From: Limnephilus marmoratus
Lineage: Eukaryota; Arthropoda; Insecta; Trichoptera; Limnephilidae
Direction of reading: 5' to 3'
Assembly: GCA_917880885.1 (NCBI GenBank)
Contig: OU862923.1
Location: forward strand, 25,497,770-25,561,769
Length of the DNA stretch: 64,000 nt
Shown: piece by piece, positions 1 to 11,535 of the stretch
How the letters are laid out: each line of letters starts with the position of its first letter
Numbering within the stretch: position 1 is the stretch's first letter
Notes under the pieces: generated by a model
Seen by the model: only the letters and a program-made list of their open reading frames with translations
The model's database searches: none
What the model was told of the DNA's origin: nothing
Translations under genes and position numbers: made by a program

Positions 1-283
1 TGTAGGCAGCTTTTGGTTTGGCTTCGCCCAGTTAGTGTTGGTGACCATTTTATACATAATTATATTATATAATATATTTTTTATCATATAATTGTAATAA
101 TTTTGTTAACTCATTTCCACACTACCATGAGGTAGAGAACATGGCGCATTTTTTTTATTGTGGTATCCCCTGTAGGTCTACTCCACAGATATACCAGCGA
201 TGGTAGATTTCGAAATTATTTTGTGTATTGGCTATTGCGTAATGATATTTTTTTGTTGATGCCGGTTGGTTGATATCGACATC
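1..283. other. Gene-free AT-rich flank
   Basis: No coding frame, terminal repeat or familiar repeat is visible here. It is the 3' flank of the minus-strand pseudogene that begins at 284. Confidence 0.5.
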
Positions 284-1900
284 TTAATAACACTCTTCAT
301 CAATGTCATCTTCTAATTCATTGCCTGTGGTACTGAGATTCTGGGCTTCCATTGATAAAATCTCTTCATCTTCTTCCTCAACATCGATATGAACCTCTGG
401 CGAATTTCGGCATGTTTGACCGTTACAGCACCCACACACAATAGAACAATTCAATCCAGCTTTCTGCAGCCACATGCAACGCCGCATCCTTTTTTACAAT
501 TACATGAAATAAATTTCAATAAAGTCTCGGGAGCTGGTTTCTTTGTTCTTACTGGAACAAGTCCGTTGGTGCCACGTTTCCAGCCCCAGTTTTCTGGATT
601 TTTTTGGATTCCATACCATTTTTGGACTTGGTGGTACGTCCTAAATGCATGGTACCGTGCAGCGTCGTTCGTTGGTGGCAAAGAGGCAAGATTGAATTTG
701 CTTTTGGTTGTTGACTTTGCGAAACGTTGGTAACGGACTTCTTACAAGGTTTCCTTATCCATGTCACCCCCGTACAAAGCAACAAGAAAGCGTGTTCCTG
801 CATCTGCTATGTCTTCTGGTTTTGCATCATGTTGTTTGAAGATTTCTATCATGGCATTGAGTCTTGTGTCGTTCTGTACAAGTGAACAAAATTTTGTTTT
901 TCCTTGGTTGAAGAAGGACGATGTTGTATCGCAGCCACTAAAGGCATGGAGAAACTTATTTTATTTTTATTTTTATAAAAAAAAAAGAATATTCTCAGCC
1001 GCTTCTTTGTATTTCACACTATTCGCGGAATACAGCCTTTCAAAAGTTTTGCCTCTCCCGGGTTTGCGAAGATATATACTACTTTCGGGTGGTGCCAATG
1101 CTGTTAGCAGAACTAGGAGATCAACGTCTTCGCCAATAACGAATACAGCGTCAAATGATGGACACAAGGAAATCGCAGTATTGATAATCAACTCATCAGC
1201 ATCTTCTTCAGCCTGCTTAACTGTAAAATCAGCCTGTATAAATTGCTTTGTAAGCATCGAAATCAGACGGACTTTGTTATTTTCATTGGCTAAAAAACGT
1301 TCTTGTGAAACTTGAACTGGCATTGTTTCATCGAAAAGAACATCTGCAGACATATGCTTCTTCGATCGGCGAAGTCTTTCTGCGGTTTTTGTATTTTTTT
1401 TCACCATCATCTAGCGGATATCCATCGAAAACAATAACTGCATGTGATCCATAGTGATGTCTTACATAGTGAACGTACTTCTCGCAAATTGACCCAAAAA
1501 AATCATTACCATTCCATACAACTTTATGTAAAAGGTATCCTCCATCCACAACATTAATTTTGCTACCTTCAAGTTGCACGCCTTCTGGAAGATGATCAAA
1601 AACACCATAAAATGATGATTTCGTACTTTGCGCATTCCTTCTTCAGAGAAAAGCGACAAAGGAAATGGGGCGAGTTCGAATTTAAGGTAATCCTTCAATT
1701 CTTCGTCGGATTTCTTCAAAATACACACTCTCTGGAACAACATTAGCGGGTTGATGGAAATAGTTGTTTCGCCGATCTTGATGCTGCTGTTGACTGCTAC
1801 TAATGGAATAACTTTGTCCTTACGTTTGAATTTAATAGATTCAAAATTTGTATACCTGGTAACCATGTTCGACATCCTCCGACGTCCAATAGACCGAGCG
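284..1900 (-). pseudogene. Decayed PIN/FEN1-like plus CXC-like cysteine-rich gene of an expanded invertebrate family
   Basis: Read on the minus strand, several frames join into one protein-like sequence. From about 1875 there is an N-terminal part with LAPFPLSLF. At about 1579-1395 comes INVVDGGYLLHKVVW and then AVIVFDGYP, which resembles the acidic strands of a PIN/FEN1-type nuclease fold. At 1390-975 follows ADELIINTAI and VIGEDVDLLVLLTAL. At 960-750 there is FLHAFSGCDTTS and then FLVALYGGDMDKETL. Near 700-470 lies SKFNLASLPPTNDAARYHAF and ENWGWKRGTNGL. The tail is rich in cysteine (ISCNCKKGCGVACGCRK, then NCSIVCGCC), similar in spacing to CXC/tesmin-like motifs, and ends in an acidic stretch at 284. 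I recall this architecture from many uncharacterised invertebrate proteins, but the molecular function is unknown to me and the nuclease role is inference. Frame changes near 1600, 1390, 970 and 480 and a stop near 749 mark it as a pseudogene. No introns are evident. Confidence 0.7.
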
Positions 1901-2669
1901 TACGGGCATCGTCCAGTAACCAGGACTCAATCAGTGTTGCCAAATCAGCTATGGCTAGGAGCCCACTATAACAACGTCAATCAACGTAATCGAGCACACT
2001 GATGATGCTATATAAGTATATTATTTGTGGGAATACGTTAAAATGATATTTTGTAATATGTTCTTACAAAAATTTATCAAGAAAACTTGAGTTTTACAAT
2101 TTTTTGTCAAAATTGTCTTCTTTCTTCCGCTGTAACTCGTTACCTATTAGACTTACAAAAAAAACATGCAACATAAAATGTACGTAATTTAGTTTTCTTC
2201 AAGTTTGCCTTGAACAACTTGGTTGTAAAATCAACCATTTCATAATTATTTTGAAAAAACCAAATTTTGGGACCTTCAATCCAAGATGGCGGATCGAGCT
2301 CGACCCTCCCGAGGTCGAAAACTTTTTTTTTTCTTTAGAGTCCCAATCTTAACAACATATATCAAAATCGCTACTACATGACCTTTTGCAAGGTAAAACT
2401 ACGGAATGACTGGGCTATAGGCCGTATAGCCTCAAATAACAAGAATTCTAAAAAAGGCCACACACTTGTGTTGTCGAAGATTGTTTCGAGAAATCATACA
2501 ATTTTTCCTTTAAAATGTCCTATACCTATAGATATTACCTGGGAAATAAATGGAACATGGAGGTAGGTCAATTTTTATATACACCCTAAAATTGGACTGT
2601 ACTAAGCTTTTGACAGTACTTTTTCGTAAAAAATAAGTTTTCACGGTTACTCTGTTTTACCCTAATACA
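1901..2669. other. Gene-free stretch, no identified element
   Basis: AT-rich DNA with a few GC-richer words, for example AAGATGGCGGATCGAG near 2283. It may be part of a larger unit with the repeat that starts near 2670, but I found no second copy of this part in the window. Confidence 0.4.
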
Positions 2670-3410
2670 CGTTTCGAAACATCTTTCAAAAGGGTATAAC
2701 TAGAGAAAACCAGAAATATGTCTTTTTTAAATCAGATTTTAGACGTATTGACTCTTTTCCACAAAAAAATTATAAATTGATTTCGAAAGATTGTTCTTTT
2801 ATCTAGTAAACGCATGTTTTAAATCTTGAGAAAAAATGTAAATTTTTAGTATAATAAGGTTATACCATAGGTCGTTGGCCGATTTGTTAAATTTTCAAAA
2901 AAGATTTGGTATTATACAACACCCATTTCAAATCATATAATCATGCAGTAAAATAAATCAATATAATATTATCTGGTAAACGCATTAATTTTAGTTTAAA
3001 TAAAATCATTAAAAAATATATACGTACATGTGTTTTTCTTGACGAAAATTGGTCCGTTTGTGTATTTATTTGCGCACTTACAAACTAATATATTTCTGAT
3101 TTTTTTACATTTTTATTTTGCTAAGACGTTATTGAAACATGATAAATACTTATGATCAAAAAATAACTAAAAAAAGTACATAATTCTAATAGTTTATCAC
3201 CACGCCTTTTAGCATTTTTGGATATAGGTATAAATTAGCAAATTTGGAATTAAATAAAATCGATATTGAGTTATAATTTTAAAAAGCTGTCACGGAGAAT
3301 AATTAATCATTTTCATTGGAACCGCCCTGTAGGATCGTAAGAACATCTTTCGACGAAATGTGTATTTTTGGCCGTTGGCTGTTTAAACGCCCTTATGCTC
3401 GGTAACCAAA
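2670..3410 (+). repeat. Dispersed noncoding repeat R750, copy 1
   Basis: This stretch aligns by eye, inverted, with 52850-53580. Shared words include TGTATTTATTTGCGCACTTA, CTTGACGAAAATTGGTCC and TCTTTCGACGAAATGTG. Both copies diverge by substitutions and small indels along about 0.7 kb. There is no open frame of note. In the second copy the repeat sits inside a 2.2 kb inverted-repeat element, so this is probably an internal part of a nonautonomous DNA transposon whose ends I cannot place here. Confidence 0.7.
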
Positions 3411-3889
3411 AACATTCCGAAACGAATCAAAACTTAAAATGAATAAAAAATTTATTAGATTCCAAACTTATTCAGATCATTTTACTTCAACTCTCCTTCT
3501 AATCTTGACTTCTCATACATTCCACATTCGCGAGTTTCTAGCTCTAGAGGAGAGATGTAGGTGTGAAATGAGGACAAATAACAATATATTAATAATAATA
3601 TATTCCAGTAAATTGACATCCGGATCTGTGAGCGAAACTGACATGTTCCAACTTGCAGGATGCTTGCTGGCGACACTGCCTTTCAATTCCGCCAATACAG
3701 AAACACATAATACAGAACGACATACTCGTAGTTATATATAACATTCTAACTGCATATAGTTCGGGTACAAAACTATACGTGAATTTCAAAATAGTTCGTA
3801 GGTACGTTCGTTACCTTTGGCCACCTAAACAAACATATATTATATAATATATCCTCATAAATCAGCAACTCAAATTTATTATATCACTA
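3411..3889. other. Gene-free AT-rich stretch
   Basis: Overlapping small frames on both strands at 3439-3847 show no family resemblance and are not treated as genes. No repeat partner was seen in the window. Confidence 0.4.
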
Positions 3890-4318
3890 GCTGGTCCCGG
3901 CATGCGTTGCTATGCCATTTAATAAAGAAATTGTTTCTCCTAAGTGTCCTTTCCCATTCGTACCATTCCCCTTCCGCCTCCCCTTTTTTTCTCCCGTTCC
4001 CACTCCGTCACCTCCACTTTCCCTCCCCCCTTCACCCGTCCCGCGAACCCCCCTCCCGAGTTCCCCTCCCCCCTCCCAGGTCCCCCTTTCTCCCTCCCTC
4101 CCACTTTCCATACATTCAGTTTTCAAACCTCGCGTGCCACCAACAGCAATTTTTTTATACAAATTTCATTATGCCAGAGCTCACTGAAAGTTTTATAAAA
4201 ACCTTGTCCTGATAATAACGAACACACAAAATTTTTTTATCCAATTTGGTGCAGTCGTTCGAAAGTTATGCGCTTAGCAACACATTCAGCGATTCATTTT
4301 TATATATAAGATAATATT
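3890..4318 (+). repeat. Dispersed repeat with polypyrimidine tract, copy 1
   Basis: The element opens with CTAGCTGGTCCCGGCATGCG, a start common to many insect interspersed repeats, followed by a long C/T-rich tract at about 3945-4110. It then reads AATTTCATTATGCCAGAGCTC and ends with ATTCATTTTTATATATAAGA. A related copy lies at 35480-35735. The word TTTCATGATGCCAGAGCTC links it to the repeats at 47.3-47.7 kb. The proline/serine-rich frames across the tract are artefacts of its composition. The class is uncertain; it may be a LINE or SINE 3' part. Confidence 0.55.
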
Positions 4319-5292
4319 AAAAAATAACGCTAAAAGAAAAGCGGATTAGTAAAAAAATTATTATAATCTTTGCTGTATAAATATTACGTCATTATTTGGG
4401 TATAAAATCCATTAAAGAGAAAACTGTATACTATGTAATAAATTTTCCATTAGTTAGTAGTCAATCATGTTCGAGTAGGTGCAAAGCCGTTTATGTGCCG
4501 TGGTATGTGCAAAGCCGTTTGACCAAAAAGTTACTTCACATTTTATTTGTGAAATTGGGTGTTGTTTAAATTTAAAATGAACACTTCAAAGTGTATATTG
4601 TCGTATAATCGTATGTTATGTATTTGTTCATTTTATTTTAGTAGATTGTGCATCAGAGTTTAAAAAATAGTCATTAAATTTATTATGACTTTCAATGGTA
4701 CCCGTAAAAGTTGGCGAAAAAGGAGGCTGCATGACGTGATGATAGTAGGTTTGGTTGTCAGATAAAAATGTAAAGATATGGCGTTAGTTCATGTTTACGT
4801 CACCGTCAACTTATACTAAAGCACTATATATTTATATAAACCTTATTTTCTTTGCATGTGGTTCCTAGAATACATCTTCGATCTACCAATTGGTGAGACT
4901 TTTAGAGTTTTCGGCAGCACATTATAATATATCATCCATTTGTAGAGTGAAATATTTTGCGAATTGGCATTGTCCTTTTTTAATAGTCTGATTTCATTCC
5001 AGTCCTTGTGTTATATATTTTTTGTTTTTATAATTCATTATTTTATTTACAATGCACTGGTAGTGTGAACTGTGAATAAAGTAGAATTTGCGTAATGTTG
5101 ATCACTCCGACTTGACAGGTCACAACGCTCCTGCGCTCTATCAGAAAAAGGTACTATCAGACACCTCTATCACATAAACAAATTTGTAGGCAGATAAAAT
5201 GCAAAATGTCGAGCCAAAAATTGACATATATTCAAAAGCACGCAAATAGAGCAATAACGCGTCCCACGTTTTGGATGTGATCATATAATGCA
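4319..5292. other. Gene-free stretch
   Basis: AT-rich DNA. The word GTGCAAAGCCGTTT occurs twice within about 40 bases near 4480-4520, a small local duplication. I see no gene or mobile element. Confidence 0.4.
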
Positions 5293-5390
5293 GTTATAAT
5301 ATATCATCAGAAGTTATCATATGTATCATCAGAAGTTATCATATATATCATCAGAAGTTATCGTATAACATCAGAAGTCATCACATGTAA
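5293..5390. repeat. Short tandem array with ATCATCAGAAGTTATC core
   Basis: Four imperfect head-to-tail copies of a unit of roughly 22-26 bases built around ATCATCAGAAGTTATC, with variable TATATA-type linkers. Units have no constant spacer of unique sequence, so this is a minisatellite and not a CRISPR array. Confidence 0.75.
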
Positions 5391-5559
5391 TTTCGTGAAA
5401 AGTATGCAAATAGAAGAAAAATTATATGTTTTCATTTTTAACTTTATGAGTGAAACCAAAAAATTGTGATATTTAATTAAATTTATCATATGCAGACATA
5501 AAAGCTTATCATATGCAGACTTCTAAAGAGCCGCACATGACAGGGAAGAGTGGAAGAAA

Positions 5560-5780
5560 CGAATAGATGAAATTGCTGCAAACCAATCCCAGGATTGAAA
5601 CCAGAGAGAGAGAGAATTAAATGAAGACAAAACTAGCGAAACTTAATCGAAAATCTGGAAACAGAAAAAGATAATGACATATCTAGTCCCAGATGTGGCT
5701 ATATATTTTTTCTGATTTTCTGATTTTTTTAGATTTTTTATTGAGTTTCGCTAGTATTATCTACATTTAATTAAATTTTA
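5560..5780. repeat. Inverted pair of a SINE-like tail (fold-back)
   Basis: The left arm reads ATTAAATGAAGACAAAACTA then GCGAAACTTAATCGAAAAT. The right arm, at about 5700-5775, is its inverted and more diverged copy (GAGTTTCGCTAGTATTATCT then ACATTTAATTA). The same tail, ATTAATGAAGACAATATYAGC, bounds both ends of the fold-back element at 17924-18389, so this is a shorter and older relative. Confidence 0.5.
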
Positions 5781-6585
5781 TTATAATTAGATATGTTTAA
5801 AATCAACATTTTCGGTGGAATATTTGGAATAAAATCGTTTTGAAACCACAGTGTTCGTAACAAAATAAAATAAATCCGATTTAAAGATTAACAATGACCT
5901 TCTCACAATTAGATCCTACCAAAACATATGCATAAAATAATGTGTTAATATCACCAAAAGCCTCTGTGTTATAATTCTTATCTAAGCTTTGAAATGATAA
6001 AATCTTTGGAGGATATGGTTTATTGTAGTGATATGTGACATGGATATTGATGCTGTTTATGAGTGTTCTGGTGTCATGGATATTGCTCATTATTGACATC
6101 GATAAGTTTTGTTAGTGCCATACGAGATCCATTGGTGATTTGGATCATTGATACCGACAAGATTCAATGGTGACGTGAGATCTACTGGTGATATGGATAT
6201 CTGTTATATATCTGTTATTATATGGATATCGGCCTGTATCAATAATAATGTTTGTTTATTTCAGTTGAATACTGCGGTAAGTGCAATACTCTATCTGCTG
6301 TATAAAAACAAACATCTAAATATTCTAAATAAATTAAGATTATTATGTTATTAAAGTTAAGACTAAGAAGTTCGTTGAAAAGGTTGGAAAATATGAGCAG
6401 GTATTTGGAGAATTTTCAATGTAGATGAGTATTTCAGGCTGATAATTATTGCTTATAATAATTGTTACCCTTTGTACTATGCATAAAAATCTTGTCTTAA
6501 ACATTAGTTTATCAATTAAAACATGATTATTAATCTTTACTTACAGAATATAACTAAAGGATTAAAATTAACCAGTATTGTTTCG
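5781..6585. other. Gene-free stretch
   Basis: AT-rich. Near 6090-6210 the words GATATGGATAT and TGGTGATNTGGAT recur irregularly, which looks like a decayed minisatellite. No gene is supported. Confidence 0.35.
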
Positions 6586-6690
6586 GTGGGAAACGATTTG
6601 CCGGCCTCTATGTTTCCTCTCTCCTACAACATGGGTTTCTTCAAAAAGACCCTCCAAAGAGCATCATCCAGCAAGATCTCCTGTGAAGAG
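6586..6690 (+). pseudogene. LINE reverse transcriptase C-terminal scrap
   Basis: The plus frame gives GNDLPASMFPLSYNMGFFKK, matching by eye the WNDLPASVFPPSYN block at the end of the better-preserved copy at 26158-26658. The following DNA (AAAGACCCTCCAAAGAGCAT) matches the same LINE just after its coding end. It is a roughly 100-bp fragment without other domains. Confidence 0.65.
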
Positions 6691-7109
6691 TTGAGAAGTA
6701 ACAAAAAAAAAACAGAAATACGAAATAGCTGAGAAAATATCATCAAAATAAACAGCAGTAATTTGAAACCCAAGCTGCATCCTTGGACGAAATAATCCAA
6801 AGCTTTACTCCATGGGCATAGTATTATTATTAATACAGGCCGCTCACTGAGGCCATTGTTAGCACCGTATAAAACCGTTCCGCCAAACAAGAAAAAGCTT
6901 CTCACAATAAGGCGCGGGCTTTGGAGGTTTTAAAATAGATAAGTTGATGGCAAAAGTGCTTTTGTTCAGCAGAGCTTTTGTGCTTTGGTAAAAAGAGCAC
7001 ATAAGGCAATAACAACGCGTGTGAATCAGGCTTTTATGCCCAGTTGTAGTTAATAAAGTGAGTTGAGAATTATTATGTATGGCTAGTTGCCTTTATATTT
7101 GACAACTCT
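6691..7109. other. Gene-free stretch
   Basis: Nothing recognised. It lies between two LINE relics in the same orientation that belong to different families. Confidence 0.35.
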
Positions 7110-7863
7110 GTGCAACTATTGGGTTACGCTGATGATATCGACATAATCGGGAAAACTCCCGATGTTTTACGCGACGGCGACGTCTTGAAAGTTCTGCCGA
7201 AAACATGGGTATCGTAATAAACCAGCATAAGACCAAAAATATGGCCGTAGGATGCGCCCAACAAACCCCAACTTAAAGCCAAAATTTTGAAACGGTACCA
7301 ATATTCACATACCTAGGCTCCTTGATAACAAACGACAATAATACCACATGGGAGATCCAGAAGCACATAGTGAACGCAAATCGCTGTTATTTCCGCCTAC
7401 AAAACCAAATAAAATCCAGACTGCTGTCCAGAAACACCAAGATATTAGTGTACAAAGCACTTATCAGACCAGTACTCACATACGCAGCTGAGACTTGGGT
7501 ACTAACTAAGAGGAATGAGCGAGCACTGGACGTTTTTGAAAGGAAAATTTTGAGGCGTATCTTCGGACCGGTTTTAGAAAATGGATTTTGACGCAGACGT
7601 TACAATATAGCTATATACTCTGTTTAAGGATCTAAACGTCACAAAATTTATAAAAGTGGGAAGACTTCGGTGGCTGGGTCGTGCAGAGAGAATGAACTCA
7701 AGACCGATAGTATGAAAGAGCCTGGGAAGACCAAGATTAAGATGGAGCGACAATGCCCTCAAAGATATATCTACCTTGGAGCTTCTAAACTGGAGAGAGC
7801 TGGAACAAAACCGAGATGAGGGGAAGAAGACTCTTGAGGAGGCAAAGACCCACCATTGGTTGT
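7110..7863 (+). pseudogene. Non-LTR retrotransposon reverse transcriptase, C-terminal half, broken
   Basis: Joined plus frames read QLLGYADDIDIIGKTPDVL, with the catalytic YADD box intact. Next come NMGIVINQHKTK, FTYLGSLITNDNNTTWEI, NANRCYFRLQNQIKSRLLS, LIRPVLTYAAETWVLTKR and FERKILRRIFGPV, then RRRYNIAIY and RLRWLGRAERM. This is the palm C motif, thumb and downstream tail of an insect endonuclease-reverse transcriptase of the type with an RWLGH-like motif. The 5' two thirds are missing. Frame changes near 7190 and 7620 and stops near 7205, 7270, 7712 show it is dead. The clade is not assigned. Confidence 0.8.
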
Positions 7864-7935
7864 AGAGCCGAGAGTGATGACGTGAGTTGCCTTTAAGGTA
7901 ATGAACTTGAAATTAAACAATGCTGTATTTGAATT

Positions 7936-8412
7936 TATTTTTTTTTACATTAGCTCCACACTGGAGGCACGAGGAAAACAATTTCCCTAGGGGTCTATGT
8001 CATCTTTGAAAATGCTGTGTGGAGGGTTTTTTAAGGGAAAAAAAGGAGAAGAAGAAATGGAAAGGAAAAAGGTATGAGGGGTGTGTAAGAATCTGGGGGT
8101 CAGTGTGGCCAGGAGTGACGGACGTATGAATCTATTCCTCACACTGCGGTGCAAAACGAAAAGTCGGGAGAATGCGGCTGGAGATGGCAAAAAGCCTCCC
8201 TCAATCAGTCTCCTCCGATCCAGCCCGCCACGCAGTGGTTGGGCAAACGTATCCGCCACCAAGACCTAGACAAACCTCATCCCTTGAACCCGTTCACCCA
8301 TGCTAAGTCACCAAAAGTAGCGAACCACTTGGGGTGACCTGTGGCAGGTGTGTTGGTTGTCCAATAAATGGTTCCCGGGGCGGCGGTACCCATGTCCGCC
8401 TCCCAAATTAAA
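7936..8412 (-). mobile_element. S1 SINE-like retroelement, near full length
   Basis: On the minus strand it starts near 8412 with GGGAGGCGGACATGGGTACC, carries GTTCAAGGGATGAGGTTTGT, and ends in a hairpin-like 3' tail followed by a short A-run (T-run at 7936-7946 on plus). Other copies lie at 23635/24444, 25518, 59335 and 63760, with a scrap at 9098. The last roughly 100 bases are shared with the LINE at 26081-26658, suggesting that LINE mobilises S1. Small frames across it are not genes. A polymerase III box is not clear, so SINE status is inference. Confidence 0.7.
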
Positions 8413-8500
8413 TTCATCGATGCGTAAAGAGAACTTTTTGTTTACCTTCCTCGATCTAACCTAACTAATTTTGTAACTAGTATTTATTTGGTAACCTTAA

Positions 8501-8948
8501 CCCCTCAGGCTAATTTGATCGCTTTTCAGAATATATCTCATAGAAATCCTTGTGATTCCCTTACTATCATGGCTAGAAATATGATCTAAATGGTGTTAGA
8601 AAGAGAAAACACTACGCTTTATATTCAAATCTAAAAGTTTGAAACAATTAAAATGTACACTTTTATATAACCAATGGGTTGACGATAAAGTTCATATTAC
8701 GTTAGCCTAATAGAAAATGTATGTGTTTTATTTTTTCGTTATCAGTAATTTTAGTCAGTAAACGTAAGGTGAGCCATTTTGAAAACTATTTATGTTTTCG
8801 TTAATTTTTTTTACATTTAAAATATTATATCTTTTTTTCAAAATTTCGTCACTTTTCAAAAACACATTTTAGTTTTCGATTGCGTTCAGAAATTTTCCAT
8901 TTACTTTGATTTTATTGCAAAGCGAAAATATTCCCGAGACTTGAGGGG
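8501..8948 (+). mobile_element. piggyBac-like MITE, copy 1
   Basis: The element begins CCCCTCAGGCTAATTTG and ends ACTTGAGGGG. It is bounded on both sides by TTAA (8497-8500 and 8949-8952), the target duplication typical of piggyBac. It has no coding capacity. Longer inverted-orientation relatives are at 17289-17889 and about 39410-39968, sharing GATCATATTTCTARCCATGA-like and CAAAAACTAAAAACTG-like words. Confidence 0.75.
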
Positions 8949-8952
8949 TTAA

Positions 8953-9817
8953 TATCTACTTTTAGGTATTTTCGCAAGAGTAAGCAGAGATGGTGAAAAT
9001 AGAATTCATCCGCGATACCTACGAGATAAACATTTATGTCTTAATTCATATAACCCGACTCAAGAATTTAATTTTCTTCATTTTTCATTTCATTTTTTGG
9101 ATAACCAACCCCTCTGCCATAGGTCACCTCAGGTTCGCTACGTTTGATGCCTTAGCAGGGATGGGTTCTAATCTTAACAATATTACGTATTTCTGTAATA
9201 CTAATTTAAAACAGTATGAAAGTAATTACTTCACATTAACTTGCTTTAGTTTTTTTATTATTATTTGTTGTGTTTTAAATTATTAATTAAGTTTTCCTTC
9301 AAAAAGATTTCCCTGAATATAGAATTCTCCATCACACCAAGCTGTCCCGGGCAGATTTCGATTACCTTCCACCTCCGCTGGCGGCTGATCTGACCACCTC
9401 ATTTCTCTTTCACCTTTTTGGATAATTCGCTTTCCCGCCCCGGAATTCAAATTTGAAAAAGGAATCGAAATCAAAATGGCGGCAATCGACGGATTTATCT
9501 CGTACGGGAGACATTGGTGAAAAAATGCTGTGAAAAATCATCTGTTGATATTTTTATACGTTTTATGAATTCGGATTTTGCAGACTTTCAGAAATGGTAT
9601 CGCAGTCTAGTTTATTGGGAGGCCAGACTGCCTTAAAAACAATTTTTTTAAATCCTTAATGTTTTTTATGTCATTTCAGTCCTAAGTTTTTTCTAATCCC
9701 TGAATACGGGAATATTGCAAGACTGAAGAAAGTAGTAAGGGAAAGGAAAAGGGGTATGGGAATGTTAAAACTTATATGGCCATTCAGGTCCAGTCACCAA
9801 ACACGGTGACACCTATT
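8953..9817. other. Gene-free stretch with old repeat scraps
   Basis: Contains an S1 scrap (9098-9170) and, near 9725-9815, a diverged piece of the tRNA-SINE family S2 (GGCCATTCAGGTCCAGTCACC). The rest, including the GC-richer 9340-9450, is not recognised. No gene is supported. Confidence 0.4.
9098..9170 (+). repeat. S1 fragment
   Basis: TTGGATAACCAACCCCTCTG and GCTACGTTTGATGCCTTAGC match the 5' part of S1 as read on the minus strand at 25760-25840. Orientation is opposite to the other S1 copies in the window. Confidence 0.6.
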
Positions 9818-9960
9818 TTGCGCAGCGTTTTGGTTCTAAATGTTTTTCGCAATATTTTTGTTATTAGTTTTTGGGGTATTATGCCGTGTTGCGCTACCTC
9901 CTTCTTTAGCCAACGTTTCGGACAGCGTTGCAGTGTCCATCGTCAGGGCAGATTTGGAAT
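9818..9960 (-). repeat. Hammerhead-bearing dispersed repeat, family P, copy 1
   Basis: Shares GTGTTGCGCTACCTCCTTCT and the preceding TTTTTGGGGTATTATGCCG with 11960-12005 and 42595-42645, and with an inverted copy at 12060-12100. Read on minus, the ribozyme-like motif comes first, followed by AAAGAAGGAGGTAGCGCAAC. No coding region is present. Confidence 0.65.
9909..9949 (-). ncRNA. Hammerhead-ribozyme-like motif H1
   Basis: On minus: GCC, CTGACGA, extra T, GGACA, a 9-base loop, TGTCC, GAA, ACGT, U, GGC. Stem II is 5 bp. Stem I closes with GCC/GGC. Stem III is the self-complementary ACGU, so only a dimeric or tandem form could complete it. The cleavage-site base (H17) would be U. All invariant core bases are present. 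Activity is inference. Confidence 0.5.
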
Positions 9961-10337
9961 TCTATAAATATTAATAGAGACGACGGAGCTAACTCGATAG
10001 TTCTTGTTATCCGGTAATTGACGGTTACATCAAGAACAAAAACATATTGAAGTATATTGTAGCGCCAGCTCGTAGAGGAGTGGAGCTGGCGACACGGTAT
10101 CGCTCTTAAGTAGATACGTACAAACATCACCCCTAACTATTACACAAAGTCCGCATAGCCAACGTCCGTTGAACAGACTGGGCACGAAAAATAGAACAAG
10201 AATAATAAAACAAAAATAATTAATTATGATAATTTTAATTTTTTTTTAACTAAATTTTAAAAAATTATAGTAATTTTATTCTTATTAAGTGCTAAATGAA
10301 ACTTTTGTGTAAACATTTACTACTAATCGTCGATACC
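9961..10337. other. Gene-free stretch
   Basis: Contains a local inverted repeat, GCGCCAGCTC (10062-10071) and GAGCTGGCG (10083-10091). Otherwise it is AT-rich and unrecognised. Confidence 0.4.
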
Positions 10338-10854
10338 TAAAGCCCCGTTCTGATTGCGCAAGTATTTTAGTCGAGTGGAGAGTATAGTAACAACTAAACG
10401 CGTCCGAACACCGTAACTTTAGTAGAGTGGCTAAATCAGCTCAGATTCAGTGGGCGAGTAAGTACCTCCTCCATGCGTCCCTGCGCAATGAAGGCGCGAA
10501 CCGACCGTTTTAGCAGTGTTCATTTGTGAACGCGCGTAAAGGTCGTGGTGACAGAGCGAAGATGCTACCCAAAATTTATTTATTTATGCTGCTATTAATC
10601 TCTGTGGCGGTCACTTAACCCGTTTTGCGAAGTTTACCGCTGCGCCACTGACGTCCACAGAATACGCTGGAAGATACGGCATACCTACCTACAGCGAGTA
10701 CACCGTAACGTAGTAGAAATAATAATCCGCCACCTACGCGAAAGAGCTAGAACGTCTGGCTGTACCGTTCAAGTGCCCGCAGAAAGTTCGAGTGATATCT
10801 CGCCTTTGTGTGAGTTCACGCATTACCTACCGGGAGACTAATTACTTGCCACAA

Positions 10855-10866
10855 GTATATAAACCG
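10855..10866 (+). promoter_or_regulatory. TATA-like box in the CpG-rich element
   Basis: TATATAAACC is followed by GC-rich DNA and, about 30 bases on, GCCAGTCAGTC, an initiator-like context often seen in insect LTR promoters. An AATAAA lies about 0.68 kb downstream. Promoter activity is inference. Confidence 0.4.
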
Positions 10867-11080
10867 CGCTCGCTTGCTCGGAGCCAGTCAGTCAATACTT
10901 TCCATTCATCGAATAAGGAACACAGTCCGAGCAGTGCAGTAACTCTCTACCTGCCGCGCGCGGGGCACGGGCCTCGCGCAGTCAACAGTGAACACCATTT
11001 ATCCAGCGTGACCCAGAAATATTCCAGCACCTTCGAGGCACTTCTCCAACTACCATCTCGACATGAGATGGCAATCAACA

Positions 11081-11270
11081 TCCTGCAACGAGCAGCAACA
11101 ACAACCGGCAACGCGCCAGCATCCTCATCCTGCAACGAGCAGCAACCACAACCGGCAACGCGCCAGCATCCTCATCCTGCAACGAGCAGCAACCACAACC
11201 GGCAACGCGCCAGCACCCAGCATCCTGCAACGAGCAGCAACCACAACCAGCAACGCGCCAGCATCCTCAT
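11081..11270. repeat. 47-bp tandem array, four units
   Basis: Units begin TCCTGCAACGAGCAGCAAC at 11081, 11128, 11175 and 11223, giving periods of 47, 47 and 48. Units are nearly identical; the fourth carries small changes. The apparent glutamine/alanine/threonine-rich proteins here come from the array. Confidence 0.9.
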
Positions 11271-11535
11271 CGCCTCTCAAGGTTCCTTCCTGCGTCACGT
11301 GTGTGCTCCGACCCACTGGACACACAGCCGCCATATCCCGTCAACACGACGTCGAACGACCACCTGGACCAAGGTCACGTCTACACCGCCACGGTGTAGG
11401 GCAACACGCCGGCTTCCTGAAGACCTGTGATCTTCACCGCCGTAGTGTCCTGACCTTCATCTTCACATCATCGCGCAGCAGCATCACTACTGTCACTCCG
11501 CTCCCGCTCCGCATCGACCTCCGCTACGTAGCCAC

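Noticed and set aside
3887..4212. Proline/serine-rich frames on both strands
   Set aside because: Produced by a polypyrimidine tract within a dispersed repeat.
5293..5390. Possible CRISPR-like array
   Set aside because: Units are contiguous with no unique spacers, and the genome is eukaryotic.
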